Positions 8,306 to 16,641 of a stretch of DNA of 64,000 bases are shown here, piece by piece (positions within the stretch are counted from its first letter, which is position 1; each line of letters starts with the position of its first letter). The stretch lies in the NCBI RefSeq assembly GCF_947489565.1, contig NZ_CANLEA010000012.1, positions 162,565 through 226,564 on the forward strand, in the 5' to 3' direction. The translations under genes were made by a program, and so were the position numbers. Source of the DNA: an uncultured Kordia sp. Lineage in GTDB: Bacteria > Bacteroidota > Bacteroidia > Flavobacteriales > Flavobacteriaceae. Below the pieces are notes generated by a model. That model had not been told where the DNA came from. It made no database searches and saw only the letters and a list, made by a program, of their open reading frames with translations.

Positions 8306-10171
8306 ATGAAACTAACGAATGATAATATTATCTATTTCTTGATCCTTGCGATTTTGATTTTAGCTTTTGGTATCGTGTACCAGATTATTCAATCGATGAC
8401 CATCGATGAGAATTCTGAAAAATTTAATAAACGCCACGAATTACGTAAAAAGTGGTTTTTCAATATCATAAAACCCGACCACAAAACTATAGGATACAGT
8501 ATTATTTTAGGCCTGTGCATTGCTATTTTAGGAATGAGCATTGCGGTATTCGCGCAACAGCTAATTGACGTTATTTTACCGTCAAAGAATACCAAAATGC
8601 TCATTATTAGCATGAGTATTGTAACCACTTTATTATTAATTAAGGTATATTTTACCACCTTGCGCAATCAATTTTTAATTTCACAGAGTAAAAACGTAAA
8701 CAATCGTATTATTGATCGATTTTACTCTTCATTGCTAAGTTTACCTAAACCGTTCTTTGATACACGCAAGATTGGCGAATTAGTAGCTCGATTCAATGAT
8801 ACACAACGCATTCAAAATGTAATTAAGGTTGTCATTGGAAATGTAGTGATTCATACACTTATTTCTATTGTATCACTTGGGTTTCTATTTTACTATTCTT
8901 GGCATATTGGACTGATTGCCGCGATTAGCTTACCATTTTATTTCTTATTGATGTATGGTTTTAATACAAAAATCATCAAAGCACAAAAAGAAATCATGAG
9001 TAGTTGTACTAATAACGAAAGCAATTATATCAGTTCATTACAAAATATATCTATCATTAAAAATACCAACAGACAAGGTGTTTTTAAAAAACTAAATCAA
9101 CGCATTTATGGCGATTTTCAAGATAAAGTATTTCAACTTGGAAAAATAAATGTGCGATTGTCATTATTTTCAAGTGTATTTGGCGTTCTATTTTTGATGA
9201 GCGTTTTAGTATACACTTCTTTTCAAGTATATAGCGGCGTTATGCTAATTGGCGAATTGACTGCTGTTTTGTGCATTGCGAGTTCACTTTTGCCGTCAGT
9301 AGCTAGTTTAGCACTCGTTGCTATTCCAATTAATGAAGCAAAAGTTGCCTTTGATAGAATGCATGAGTTTACAGCTTTGGAAGAAGAAGACACTGGAAAA
9401 ACTCCTGTGAAAAAGTTTAAATCACTCGAAATCAAGAATGTGTCTTTCGGTTTTGAAGATAAAAAACAAGTACTTAACAATATCAGTATTAAAATTTCTA
9501 AAAAGCAATGCATCGCTATTGTAGGCGAAAGCGGCTGTGGAAAAAGTACTTTAGGACAAATTATTCAAAAGTTTTATACACATGCTAGCGGAGAAATTAT
9601 TGTGAATAAAGAAATTCCGCTTCAACAAGTATTAACCAAAGACTGGCGCAATATTATTGGAGTAATTCCGCAAGAAGTGCCCATTTTTTCCAATACCGTT
9701 TTTGACAATATTGTGTTGGGCGAAGATGATACGCTTCAAAATGTAGATGCTTTTATTACAGAATATGGCTTTGAAGATTTTATTCAACGCTTACCCAAAG
9801 GATACGCTACCATGTTAGGAAAAGGCGGAATGAATTTATCAAACGGACAAAAATTAGTATTGGCTTTAATTAGAGTATTATACAAAAAGCCTCAATTGCT
9901 GATTTTGGATGAATTCACGGCTTCTATGGATAGAAAAACAGAGTTATTTGTCTTTGAATTATTAAAACAATTAAAATCGAAAATTACCATCATTTTCATT
10001 TCACATCATTTGCATTATTTAAAACAAATTGCCGATGAAATTTATGTCATGCAAGAAGGAGAAACAAAAGCGCATGGCAATCATAAAACATTATTAAAGA
10101 CACCTAATTTTTACAGTGATTTTTGGAAAAAAATACTAAAAACACCAGAAACAATAAATTATATATCATGA
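8306..10171 (+). CDS. Peptide-exporter type ABC transporter (fused permease and ATPase) lacking a C39 protease domain
   Basis: 621 residues. An N-terminal TM helix (IIYFLILAILILAFGIVYQI, residues 8-27) sits where relatives of the HlyB/LctT class carry a C39 peptidase domain. Type I exporter TM segments span about 60-350. The ATPase domain follows from about 375: Walker A GESGCGKST, Q-loop IPQEVP, signature LSNGQ (for LSGGQ), Walker B LLILDEF with the catalytic Glu, and H-loop ISHH. Family members export peptides or lanthipeptides as homodimers. The stop overlaps ATG at 10168 (ATGA) of a short broken frame. Several Gly-Gly leader peptides occur in the window, so it may export such products, but the leader would have to be cut by another protein. 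Confidence 0.85.
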   Translation: MKLTNDNIIYFLILAILILAFGIVYQIIQSMTIDENSEKFNKRHELRKKWFFNIIKPDHKTIGYSIILGLCIAILGMSIAVFAQQLIDVILPSKNTKMLIISMSIVTTLLLIKVYFTTLRNQFLISQSKNVNNRIIDRFYSSLLSLPKPFFDTRKIGELVARFNDTQRIQNVIKVVIGNVVIHTLISIVSLGFLFYYSWHIGLIAAISLPFYFLLMYGFNTKIIKAQKEIMSSCTNNESNYISSLQNISIIKNTNRQGVFKKLNQRIYGDFQDKVFQLGKINVRLSLFSSVFGVLFLMSVLVYTSFQVYSGVMLIGELTAVLCIASSLLPSVASLALVAIPINEAKVAFDRMHEFTALEEEDTGKTPVKKFKSLEIKNVSFGFEDKKQVLNNISIKISKKQCIAIVGESGCGKSTLGQIIQKFYTHASGEIIVNKEIPLQQVLTKDWRNIIGVIPQEVPIFSNTVFDNIVLGEDDTLQNVDAFITEYGFEDFIQRLPKGYATMLGKGGMNLSNGQKLVLALIRVLYKKPQLLILDEFTASMDRKTELFVFELLKQLKSKITIIFISHHLHYLKQIADEIYVMQEGETKAHGNHKTLLKTPNFYSDFWKKILKTPETINYIS

Positions 10172-10221
10172 AAAAGAAAGTTGTATATGTAGTTAGTATA
10201 CAAAAATTAAAATGGGGATGA
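10168..10221 (+). pseudogene. 17-residue frame overlapping the exporter stop, likely remnant of a lost operon gene
   Basis: ATG at 10168 overlaps the exporter stop in an ATGA arrangement typical of translational coupling, but the frame ends at TGA 10219-10221 after MKKKVVYVVSIQKLKWG. The start looks like the first beta-strand of a cytoplasmic enzyme such as a glycosyltransferase, but there is too little to assign. It may be the stub of a deleted downstream gene. Confidence 0.3.
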
Positions 10222-10273
10222 GAGATCAACACAGATTGCACAAATTTTTTTCATTAAGTTTTTAATTTTTCAC

Positions 10274-10406
10274 GTCTAGTTTACTGGGAATACTAGACTG
10301 ATGCAAAATGTGTTATCTCTCTATTTTTTTAGGTTTAGGGGAACCTATCATTATTTTTAGGCTGGCAAAGTGGCTTGGATTAATCTCCGCCACTTTGCCT
10401 TTTTTG
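10274..10406 (+). terminator. Three consecutive hairpins ending in a strong terminator
   Basis: Hairpins: GTCTAGT/ACTAGAC (10274-10298), AGGTT/AACCT (10331-10346), and an 11 bp perfect stem GGCAAAGTGGC (10364-10374)/GCCACTTTGCC (10389-10399) followed by a T-run. The last is a classical plus-strand terminator for the exporter transcript. The two preceding hairpins could make the whole a structured leader or small RNA. Confidence 0.7.
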
Positions 10407-10440
10407 TACCCTATACATTTTAAACATACTCTAAAAAATT

Positions 10441-10551
10441 ATGAATCAGAAAAAGTTATTATATCTAAAAGGGTTTATCGCTGGTTTTTTCTGCGCTATT
10501 GCAGGAATCATCGTTTTTGTGATGATTAGTCTTTTTTTATTGAAGAATTAA
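10441..10551 (+). CDS. Small single-pass membrane peptide (36 aa)
   Basis: ATG at 10441 to TAA at 10549-10551. The peptide begins MNQKKLLYLKG and has one hydrophobic helix of about 23 residues (FIAGFFCAIAGIIVFVMISL) with positive charges on the N-terminal side, so the N-terminus should be cytoplasmic. It lies 35 bp after a terminator and overlaps the 3' end of the convergent gene at 10548 by 4 bp. The clean Lys-rich/TM pattern supports a real gene; composition alone could give this by chance in AT-rich DNA. Confidence 0.4.
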   Translation: MNQKKLLYLKGFIAGFFCAIAGIIVFVMISLFLLKN

Positions 10552-11333
10552 AGATAAAAACAACTCAAAAAACTCATATATCCAGCCTCGCTCTCGTAAA
10601 AATAAATTCCAAGCAAGAATTTGCTATTTTCAGGAACTTTGTTTTTCTCTCCATTATAAAAGCTAGTCCAAGAGCTTTTTTTTAATATTTCAAGAAGTTT
10701 TTTATCAACGGGAGCATTAAAGCCATCAATCATTTTTACAGATTTGACCTTTACATCGCTTGAAAATGTCAACTCAAAAAAAGCAGCTGTCTTTTTTAAG
10801 TGCATTCCTTTAAACTGATCTAAATCTTTAAAAAGTGTTGACTTTCCTTGATAAAGTACTCTATCTGTTCGAGTTATATTTTTCTCTTTGAAGAGTTTTA
10901 AAATAGCCAACTCTCTTCGTTGACTTTTCATTCCTTTTGCTGTTTTCCTAGTTTTCTTTCGATACGCTCCTGAATAATCCAAATACATCAATCCCGAACA
11001 CATTCCAATTACATATTTTCCATCTTTTGTTTTACCAGCATACGCAATTAATTTAGTGTTTTCGGGAATAAAAATACTACACGACGATCCCATTCCGCCA
11101 TTATTTCCTGCAACATATATAGACTTCAATGATGCACCTTTGTAAAGCGTATTAATTTTAATATCGGCTTTATACAATTCTTTACCTTTTTCGTTTGGAT
11201 AAATCTTCACAATAGTCACATTGGCTACAAAATCCGATTGTATGTATTTCTCTGTAATACCAATTGGATCACATGAGCATGCTGTCGCATAAACCGTAAA
11301 AAAAACACTTAAGAATAGTACTATTTTTTTCAT
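10548..11333 (-). CDS. Secreted TIMP/NTR-like protein
   Basis: 261 residues with a signal peptide (MKKIVLFLSVFFTVYATA) cleaved just before CSCDP. The mature N-terminus Cys-x-Cys followed by a beta-rich stretch (DFVANVTIVKIYP, IKINTLYKG, SCSIFIPENTKLIAYA) is the pattern of tissue-inhibitor-of-metalloprotease/netrin-like modules, where the two N-terminal Cys form disulfides. The second half has a beta-strand layout similar to a TonB C-terminal fold, which is only an impression. It overlaps the upstream gene by ATGA, so the two are co-translated. Whether it inhibits any protease is unknown. Confidence 0.65.
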   Translation of the reverse strand: MKKIVLFLSVFFTVYATACSCDPIGITEKYIQSDFVANVTIVKIYPNEKGKELYKADIKINTLYKGASLKSIYVAGNNGGMGSSCSIFIPENTKLIAYAGKTKDGKYVIGMCSGLMYLDYSGAYRKKTRKTAKGMKSQRRELAILKLFKEKNITRTDRVLYQGKSTLFKDLDQFKGMHLKKTAAFFELTFSSDVKVKSVKMIDGFNAPVDKKLLEILKKSSWTSFYNGEKNKVPENSKFLLGIYFYESEAGYMSFLSCFYL

Positions 11334-11806
11334 GAGTTTCTATAATTTTCAATCATTCCCATTGCGTTTTGTAACGATACATGAAATTCAGTTTCAGGAA
11401 TAATCGCTGGACTTCCAAAACGTCGTACATTTGATTTCATCAGGTTTTTCACCATACTATTTTTATCTCGAAAAAAGACTTCCTGATCTTTTAAGACAAT
11501 CACAAGTGCTTCAAAATTAAAACCTGATTTAATGGTAAATCCATCAACAAATTCCCAAGAAATCATTCCGACACCATTCACAGAACATAAAATTCCTTCT
11601 TCGCTCACAATTACAGATGGTTTGTTTTGAGCATATGCATTCAATAAGTACAATCCCACGAAAGTGAATATTCCAAAAAAGATATACACAAACGCAGAAG
11701 CCAAAAAAAGTATCGCAGCTACTGAGATTACAATGATCAATACCGAAAAAAATAATTCTTTCTTTCTTCGTTTTGGATTTCTATAAAAAAGTAACGGTGT
11801 TTTCAT
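11330..11806 (-). CDS. STM3941-like membrane protein
   Basis: ATG at 11806 is chosen (MKTPLLFYRNPKRRKKEL) over the longer frame from 11851, because family members begin with a short basic segment. 158 residues: two adjacent TM helices (LFFSVLIIVISVAAILFLAS and FVYIFFGIFTFVGLYLLNAY) and a C-terminal soluble domain with the pattern VSEEGILC...ISWEFVDGF, similar to STM3941-type proteins with a PH-like fold. The function of the family is not known. It is the first gene of a two-gene unit with the TIMP-like gene (4 bp overlap). Confidence 0.65.
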   Translation of the reverse strand: MKTPLLFYRNPKRRKKELFFSVLIIVISVAAILFLASAFVYIFFGIFTFVGLYLLNAYAQNKPSVIVSEEGILCSVNGVGMISWEFVDGFTIKSGFNFEALVIVLKDQEVFFRDKNSMVKNLMKSNVRRFGSPAIIPETEFHVSLQNAMGMIENYRNS

Positions 11807-11979
11807 GCTTAAAAATTCTGTGATGCGACTGTATTTGTTAAAAATATGCATAATTTAGGAATCGACACGTGTTTTGACTTTGTATGGATAAGAAATAGTA
11901 TTATTGCAATTCATAACTTAGATTTAAACTAGTTGTGTAATTTTATACTGAAATTTACAGCCTTAATAGAACATTTTTT

Positions 11980-13311
11980 ATGAAAAAGATTTTTACGATA
12001 CTTCTCTGCTTTTTGAGTGTAACTATTGCTATTGCTCAAAAAAACCTATTACAATCAGGTCCCATGGTTGGCTATTCTGATTTTAGAGAAGCGCTAATTT
12101 GGGTGCAAACGACAGCTCCTGCTGAGGTGAAAATTGGATACTTTGCTGATAATGAAACGGAAAAGTTTACAGAATCTGTTGTAACGACAAAAGCAGGTGA
12201 TTTTATTGCGAAATTAACGCCAAATCAAGTTGAATACGGCAAAACATATAAGTATAAATTATACATCAACAATGTACATGTTCCAAGAGATTATAAATTG
12301 GAGTTTCAAACACAAACCTTATGGCAATACCGAACGGACCCGCCAAATTTTAAAATAGCATTAGGCTCGTGTAGTTTTATTAATGAAGCAAAAGACGATC
12401 GACCAAAACCATACGGCGATAAATACCAAATTTTTAATTCTATTTTACAAAAAGATCCCGATTTAATGTTGTGGGTTGGTGATAATATGTATTTGCGTAC
12501 GCCAGATTTTATGACCAATGCAGGCATTCGCCATCGCTATAAGCATACGCGTGCTACAAAAGAATTGCAAGCGTTGCTAGGAAGTGTGCATCATTATTCC
12601 ACTTGGGACGATCATGATTATGGTCCAAATGATGCAGATCGTAGTTATGTGAATAAAAAAATAACGGAAGCAGCTTTTAATGATTATTGGGGAAATTTAA
12701 ACACCAATGCTGCTGGAAATGGTGGTGTAACGCAACATTTTGCTTGGAATGATATTGAGTTTTTTATGCTAGACGATCGTTACCACAGAGCGCCAAATAG
12801 AGATCCTAACAAAGACAAAGACTATCTTGGACAACAACAACTCGATTGGTTAATTGACGCATTAACGCAAAGTAGAGCTACTTTCAAAATTGTAGTGAAT
12901 GGCGGACAAGTGATTAGTGATGTGGCAAAATTTGAAAACTATGCAACCTATCCAACAGAAAAAGCAGAACTGCTAGAACGCTTGCATAAAGCCAAAATTG
13001 AAGGTGTCATTTTTATTAGTGGCGACAGACATCATACCGAAATTTCAAAACTAGATCGTGAAGCTGCTTATCCTTTAATCGATATTACGTGCTCTCCTTT
13101 AACCGCCGGAACACATTCACCAAGAGATGAAGGCAATACGCTTCAAATAAAAGACAAAACGTTTTACAAGCGTAACTTCGGAATTATGGAAGTTACAGGG
13201 AAACGAAGAGATCGTGTGTTGGTATTAACCATATACGATTCCGATGGAAATAAAGCGTTTGACTATGAAATCAAAGCAAAAGATTTGCGATATCCTAGAC
13301 AGAAAAAATAA
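11980..13311 (+). CDS. PhoD-like alkaline phosphatase/phosphodiesterase
   Basis: 443 residues. Signal peptide (MKKIFTILLCFLSVTIAIAQ), a PhoD N-terminal beta-sandwich (to about residue 115), then the metallophosphatase domain. Metal-site motifs: GSCSF, WVGDNMYLR, WDDHDYGPND and SGDRHHTE. PhoD-family enzymes are calcium/iron-dependent and hydrolyse phosphate mono- and diesters in the periplasm or outside the cell. No Tat-type twin Arg is seen; the signal looks Sec-type, as in other Bacteroidota members. It is followed by a terminator, so it is monocistronic. The actual substrate (phosphate esters, phospholipid, teichoic-like polymers) cannot be read from sequence. Confidence 0.9.
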   Translation: MKKIFTILLCFLSVTIAIAQKNLLQSGPMVGYSDFREALIWVQTTAPAEVKIGYFADNETEKFTESVVTTKAGDFIAKLTPNQVEYGKTYKYKLYINNVHVPRDYKLEFQTQTLWQYRTDPPNFKIALGSCSFINEAKDDRPKPYGDKYQIFNSILQKDPDLMLWVGDNMYLRTPDFMTNAGIRHRYKHTRATKELQALLGSVHHYSTWDDHDYGPNDADRSYVNKKITEAAFNDYWGNLNTNAAGNGGVTQHFAWNDIEFFMLDDRYHRAPNRDPNKDKDYLGQQQLDWLIDALTQSRATFKIVVNGGQVISDVAKFENYATYPTEKAELLERLHKAKIEGVIFISGDRHHTEISKLDREAAYPLIDITCSPLTAGTHSPRDEGNTLQIKDKTFYKRNFGIMEVTGKRRDRVLVLTIYDSDGNKAFDYEIKAKDLRYPRQKK

Positions 13312-13317
13312 TATACC

Positions 13318-13347
13318 AAACCGCTAAGTTACTTTAGCGGTTTTCTT
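13318..13347 (+). terminator. Terminator of the PhoD-like gene
   Basis: Stem AAACCGCTAA (13318-13327) / TTAGCGGTTT (13334-13343), 6-base loop, followed by CTTTT. Confidence 0.8.
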
Positions 13348-13371
13348 TTATAAATTTAATAGCTTTACAGC

Positions 13372-13884
13372 ATGATTGCCGCTATTGATATTCATTATAA
13401 GGAAACGTATGCAAAAGCTGTTTGTGTTGTGTTTAATTGGGAAGATGAAACTCCGCAACAGATTTATACTGATATTATTACAGAAGTAGAACCGTACATT
13501 CCCGGAGAATTTTATAAGAGAGAATTGCCATGCATTGTAAAAGTGTTGCAACAAGTTCCATTGGATACACTTGAAGCTATTATTGTTGATGGACATGTTT
13601 TTGTACATAATGATAAAAAGTATGGCTTAGGTGGTTATGTATGGGAAGCATTCGATAAAAAAATTCCCATCATTGGTATTGCCAAAAAATCATTCATTCA
13701 CACAGAAAAAGTAGCAACTCCTATCAAACGAGGTTCCAGCGAAAGTCCATTGTTTGTATCGTGTATTGGAATTGATAAAGAAACCGTATTGGACAATATA
13801 AAATTACTTCACGGATCGCATAGAATGCCTACAATTTTAAAATTGGTTGATTCAATTTCTCGTACTGAAATAGAAGCATCGTAA
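13372..13884 (+). CDS. nfi: Endonuclease V (short form)
   Basis: 170 residues, shorter than the 223-residue E. coli enzyme. Conserved blocks are present: the first catalytic Asp in AAIDIHY, the YIPGEFYKRELP block with its Glu, DGHVFVH with the second Asp, and GIAKKSF with the Lys. Endonuclease V cuts DNA or RNA one base 3' of inosine and so starts repair of deaminated adenine. The protein lacks much of the N-terminal region that precedes the first motif in longer homologues, and starts almost at the first beta-strand. It stands alone after a terminator. The reduced length might affect substrate choice. Confidence 0.85.
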   Translation: MIAAIDIHYKETYAKAVCVVFNWEDETPQQIYTDIITEVEPYIPGEFYKRELPCIVKVLQQVPLDTLEAIIVDGHVFVHNDKKYGLGGYVWEAFDKKIPIIGIAKKSFIHTEKVATPIKRGSSESPLFVSCIGIDKETVLDNIKLLHGSHRMPTILKLVDSISRTEIEAS

Positions 13885-14087
13885 ATTATTTTAAAAACTA
13901 TAAATCAAACAGTTACACTTACTATTTATACTCCTTCTTAACTCCTTTTTCCTTAACTTTTTGGTTGATAATTCAAGTTTTGATTGTAAAATCAAGTATT
14001 TATACGCTAGTACGTGTAGCCTTTTTTTATGAAATTTGAATTTTAAGAAAATACCTTAACACCAACCAAATTAACACCTAATTCAAA

Positions 14088-15560
14088 ATGAAGACCTTAT
14101 TAAAAACTACTGCATTTCTATGCATGGCTTTTTTTCTTTTAAATTCTTGTGATGAAAAGAAAAAAGACGACAAGAAAAAAGATGCAGAAACAACTACGAC
14201 CAAAGCCAAAGCACAAGCAAATTACGACTTAGCGGATGCTGATACGTCTGATAGTGACTGTGAATGTGAAACAAATTGGTTTCCACATACGCAAACACCA
14301 GCACCAGCCGAAGGAGCAAACAGTCCATTTGCTGCTAGTGAAACTACAAATTGTATTTTTCACCAATGGTCATGGCAAAAATTCTTATGGTTAACTGTCC
14401 CAGATAGTAATAATACACCATTGTTTTTAAGAGATACAAGCATTTCACAAATTGATCCTTATATGAATCCTGTGACGGTTCCGAGTGGAACTTCTTTGGC
14501 GCTTTCTGCTTCAGAAGAAAAACAAGCAGGTTCGGCAGGAATTTTAGAATCCAATCCAAGTTTTAATAATGGAAGTTCTGCAACCGTGTACTACGCTATT
14601 TTTATGAATGATACAATGTATGAAACGGCAACAACCTATGGAGATCAATTATTAAATGGAACTTTAGATGCTAACAATTCAAAAGTGTATCCTGTGGGAT
14701 CTTTTGAACTCAAAACATCATGGGTTGCAACAACAGCAATACCACAATCTGATTTGGCAAACTACTACATAACAAATGCTAGTATTGATGGCACTACTAC
14801 AGAAGTAGCACTTTTAGGAATGCATGTTGTTGGTGTTGTTGAAAATCATCCAGAATTCATTTGGGCAACATTTGAACATAACAATTTAGCACCAGTTTTT
14901 AATTGGACAAAAGGTACAGCAAGCGCCGATGTAGAAAAATTATTATTCAAACAAGGAAGTGTTTCTAACCTTGATGGAATTACTTGGAGCGGATCGTCTC
15001 CTAAAGTACAGAGTGAAGCGTATACACTTTTCCAATATGGTGTTCCTAGAGTTGAAGGAAGCGATCCTACAACAAATTTCATGGAAACGAGTCAATCCGA
15101 ACCTGAAAATTATAATAACATCAGTACTATTGATCAGTGTGTAGCTAAGAACTTAACAGATGTTTGGAATAACTATGCATATACAGGTTCTATTTGGATC
15201 AATACAGATGGTTTAACTCCAGACGAACAAGTAGCATTATTAAAAAGCGAAGGATACAACCTTGGAAATGCAACACCAGGATCGGTAGCTAGAGGTTCTT
15301 TAAACTCAGCTAATATATCTATGGAAACCTATACACAAACGTTTGAATCTAGCCTAAGTAGTATTGACGCTAGCAACTTAACAAACTGCTTATCATGTCA
15401 TAGTGCTAAGAGTTTTAGTAGTGGAAATCCAACATCTCCTTTATACTTAAGTCACGCATTTAATGGGTACTTAGAACATCAAAAAGGAAAATCTAAGGAA
15501 GAGATTCATGCTTTGAAAGTGAGAGAATTTCAAGAAGCTTTCTTGAAACCAAAGAAATAA
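14088..15560 (+). CDS. Mono-haem c-type cytochrome lipoprotein of unknown function
   Basis: 490 residues. Signal peptide with lipobox (FLLNSCDE), then a Lys/Asp-rich linker (residues 22-60) that would hold the protein away from the membrane. A Cys-rich stretch (SDCECETNWFPH) follows. The main domain (about 80-430) has a distinctive aromatic motif CIFHQWSWQKFLWLT. One CxxCH haem c site (CLSCHSAK) lies near residue 445, within the last 50 residues, with Met in the preceding segment as a possible axial ligand. The large N-terminal part is not recognised. Placement suggests an envelope electron-transfer or sensing role. The gene is alone, with the hairpin-repeat region directly downstream. Confidence 0.75.
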   Translation: MKTLLKTTAFLCMAFFLLNSCDEKKKDDKKKDAETTTTKAKAQANYDLADADTSDSDCECETNWFPHTQTPAPAEGANSPFAASETTNCIFHQWSWQKFLWLTVPDSNNTPLFLRDTSISQIDPYMNPVTVPSGTSLALSASEEKQAGSAGILESNPSFNNGSSATVYYAIFMNDTMYETATTYGDQLLNGTLDANNSKVYPVGSFELKTSWVATTAIPQSDLANYYITNASIDGTTTEVALLGMHVVGVVENHPEFIWATFEHNNLAPVFNWTKGTASADVEKLLFKQGSVSNLDGITWSGSSPKVQSEAYTLFQYGVPRVEGSDPTTNFMETSQSEPENYNNISTIDQCVAKNLTDVWNNYAYTGSIWINTDGLTPDEQVALLKSEGYNLGNATPGSVARGSLNSANISMETYTQTFESSLSSIDASNLTNCLSCHSAKSFSSGNPTSPLYLSHAFNGYLEHQKGKSKEEIHALKVREFQEAFLKPKK

Positions 15561-15599
15561 AATATATCAGTATTTAGTATATTAAAAACGCTCCCAAAT

Positions 15600-15731
15600 A
15601 AAAAGAGAATCCTCAGGGCAAAGGATTCTCTTTTTATTTTTATACAATTTATCAGATTGTTAAATACCGTAATACTAAATATTATGATGTAAATATAGTC
15701 GTATAAGTTTCAACCTCTTTACAAAGTCGAT
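15600..15731. repeat. Intergenic hairpin element, unit 1
   Basis: 13 bp perfect stem (15600-15612 with 15623-15635) with loop TCAGGGCAAA. Its A-run and T-run make it terminator-like in both directions. Then follow ACAATTTATCAGATTGTTAA (15644-15663), AATACTAAATA (15671-15681), TGTAAATATAG and ACAAAGTCGAT (15721-15731). Confidence 0.75.
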
Positions 15732-15822
15732 CAATTACATAGGTAATATAGATGAATGGTATTTTTTATTCGACGATTAAACCTAAATCCGCTAAAATTC
15801 ACCTTTTGAAATATGCACAAAT

Positions 15823-15955
15823 AAAAAAAGAATCCTCAGGGCAAAGGATTCTTTTTTTATATTTTAAACAATTTATCAGATTGTTAACACTTCAATACTA
15901 AATAGTAACAGTGTAAATATACTTTAGTATTTCTTCTACTTTGAACAAAGTCGAT
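15823..15955. repeat. Intergenic hairpin element, unit 2
   Basis: Same order and spacing as unit 1: 13 bp stem (15823-15835 with 15846-15858) with the identical loop TCAGGGCAAA, ACAATTTATCAGATTGTTAA at 15868-15887, AATACTAAATA at 15894-15904, TGTAAATATA, and ACAAAGTCGAT ending at 15955. The AATACTAAATA motif starts 71 bp from the hairpin start in both units, while the sequence between units is unrelated. Confidence 0.75.
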
Positions 15956-16056
15956 GAAAATATAATTATATATAGATAAGTGGTCGTAATAGTTCGTTAA
16001 ACTAACAAACGAAGAAAAAATTATAAGAAACGTACACGAAATATATAAACAAAAAA

Positions 16057-16187
16057 AAAGAACTTTTGGGGCATTAAAAGTTCTTTATATCTTACAATTT
16101 ACCAGATTGTAATTATCGTAATACTAAATATATGCAACAAATATAGAGGGATGTATTAAATAGATTCTCAAAAGTCGATAAGTCGAT
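16057..16187. repeat. Intergenic hairpin element, unit 3 (stem sequence changed, pairing kept)
   Basis: Stem AAAGAACTTTT (16057-16067) / AAAAGTTCTTT (16076-16086) with loop GGGGCATT: a different stem sequence from units 1 and 2, but fully paired. It is followed by ACAATTTACCAGATTGTAA (16094-16112), AATACTAAATA (16120-16130), CAAATATAG and two AGTCGAT copies (16173-16187). Confidence 0.7.
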
Positions 16188-16446
16188 ACCATAGTGTAGA
16201 CGAATGACAGTATTTTGACGACAAGTGTGGTATTAAAATCTTTTTACCAGAGAATCAGATAGTTAATACTTTATGCACATACAATTAAAGAGAAATTAGA
16301 TATAAAGAATTACTGCAATAAAACTACTCTTAAAGAAAGTTTACGTAAGTGATATTAGTATATATATAGTTTACAAGCACATACAGACATTTTACCATTG
16401 TTTTTCATATTGAAAAGCACCATACAAGATACTTTATATAAAAAGC

Positions 16447-16474
16447 GAAAGGAACGTTCCCCAACGCTCCTTTC
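16447..16474. repeat. Hairpin with CCCC loop
   Basis: Stem GAAAGGA/TCCTTTC with one A-C mismatch, then CGTT/AACG, loop CCCC. An A-run precedes it; the right side is only CTGTTTG. The G-rich loop on the opposite strand recalls units 1-3. Confidence 0.55.
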
Positions 16475-16611
16475 TGTTTGTAGAATAATAAACCTCAATA
16501 AAATACTCATTGAAACTTGATCTAATGTAGTAAAAGATACCGTACAAGTCGTAAATTACTTTGTAAGCGTTAAAAAATAAAAATAAGCGTTATGTTTTGT
16601 GTAGAAAAACA

Positions 16612-16641
16612 AAAAAGGAGTGTCCCCCAACACTCCTTTTT
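16612..16641. repeat. Hairpin with CCCCCA loop, terminator-like both ways
   Basis: 12 bp perfect stem AAAAAGGAGTGT (16612-16623) / ACACTCCTTTTT (16630-16641). Layout matches the hairpin at 16447 with several compensating base changes. Confidence 0.6.

Noticed and set aside
10308..10529. 73-residue plus-strand frame over the hairpin region
   Set aside because: It runs through a terminator stem and its composition is that of noncoding DNA; the 36-residue frame at 10441 in another phase is more gene-like.
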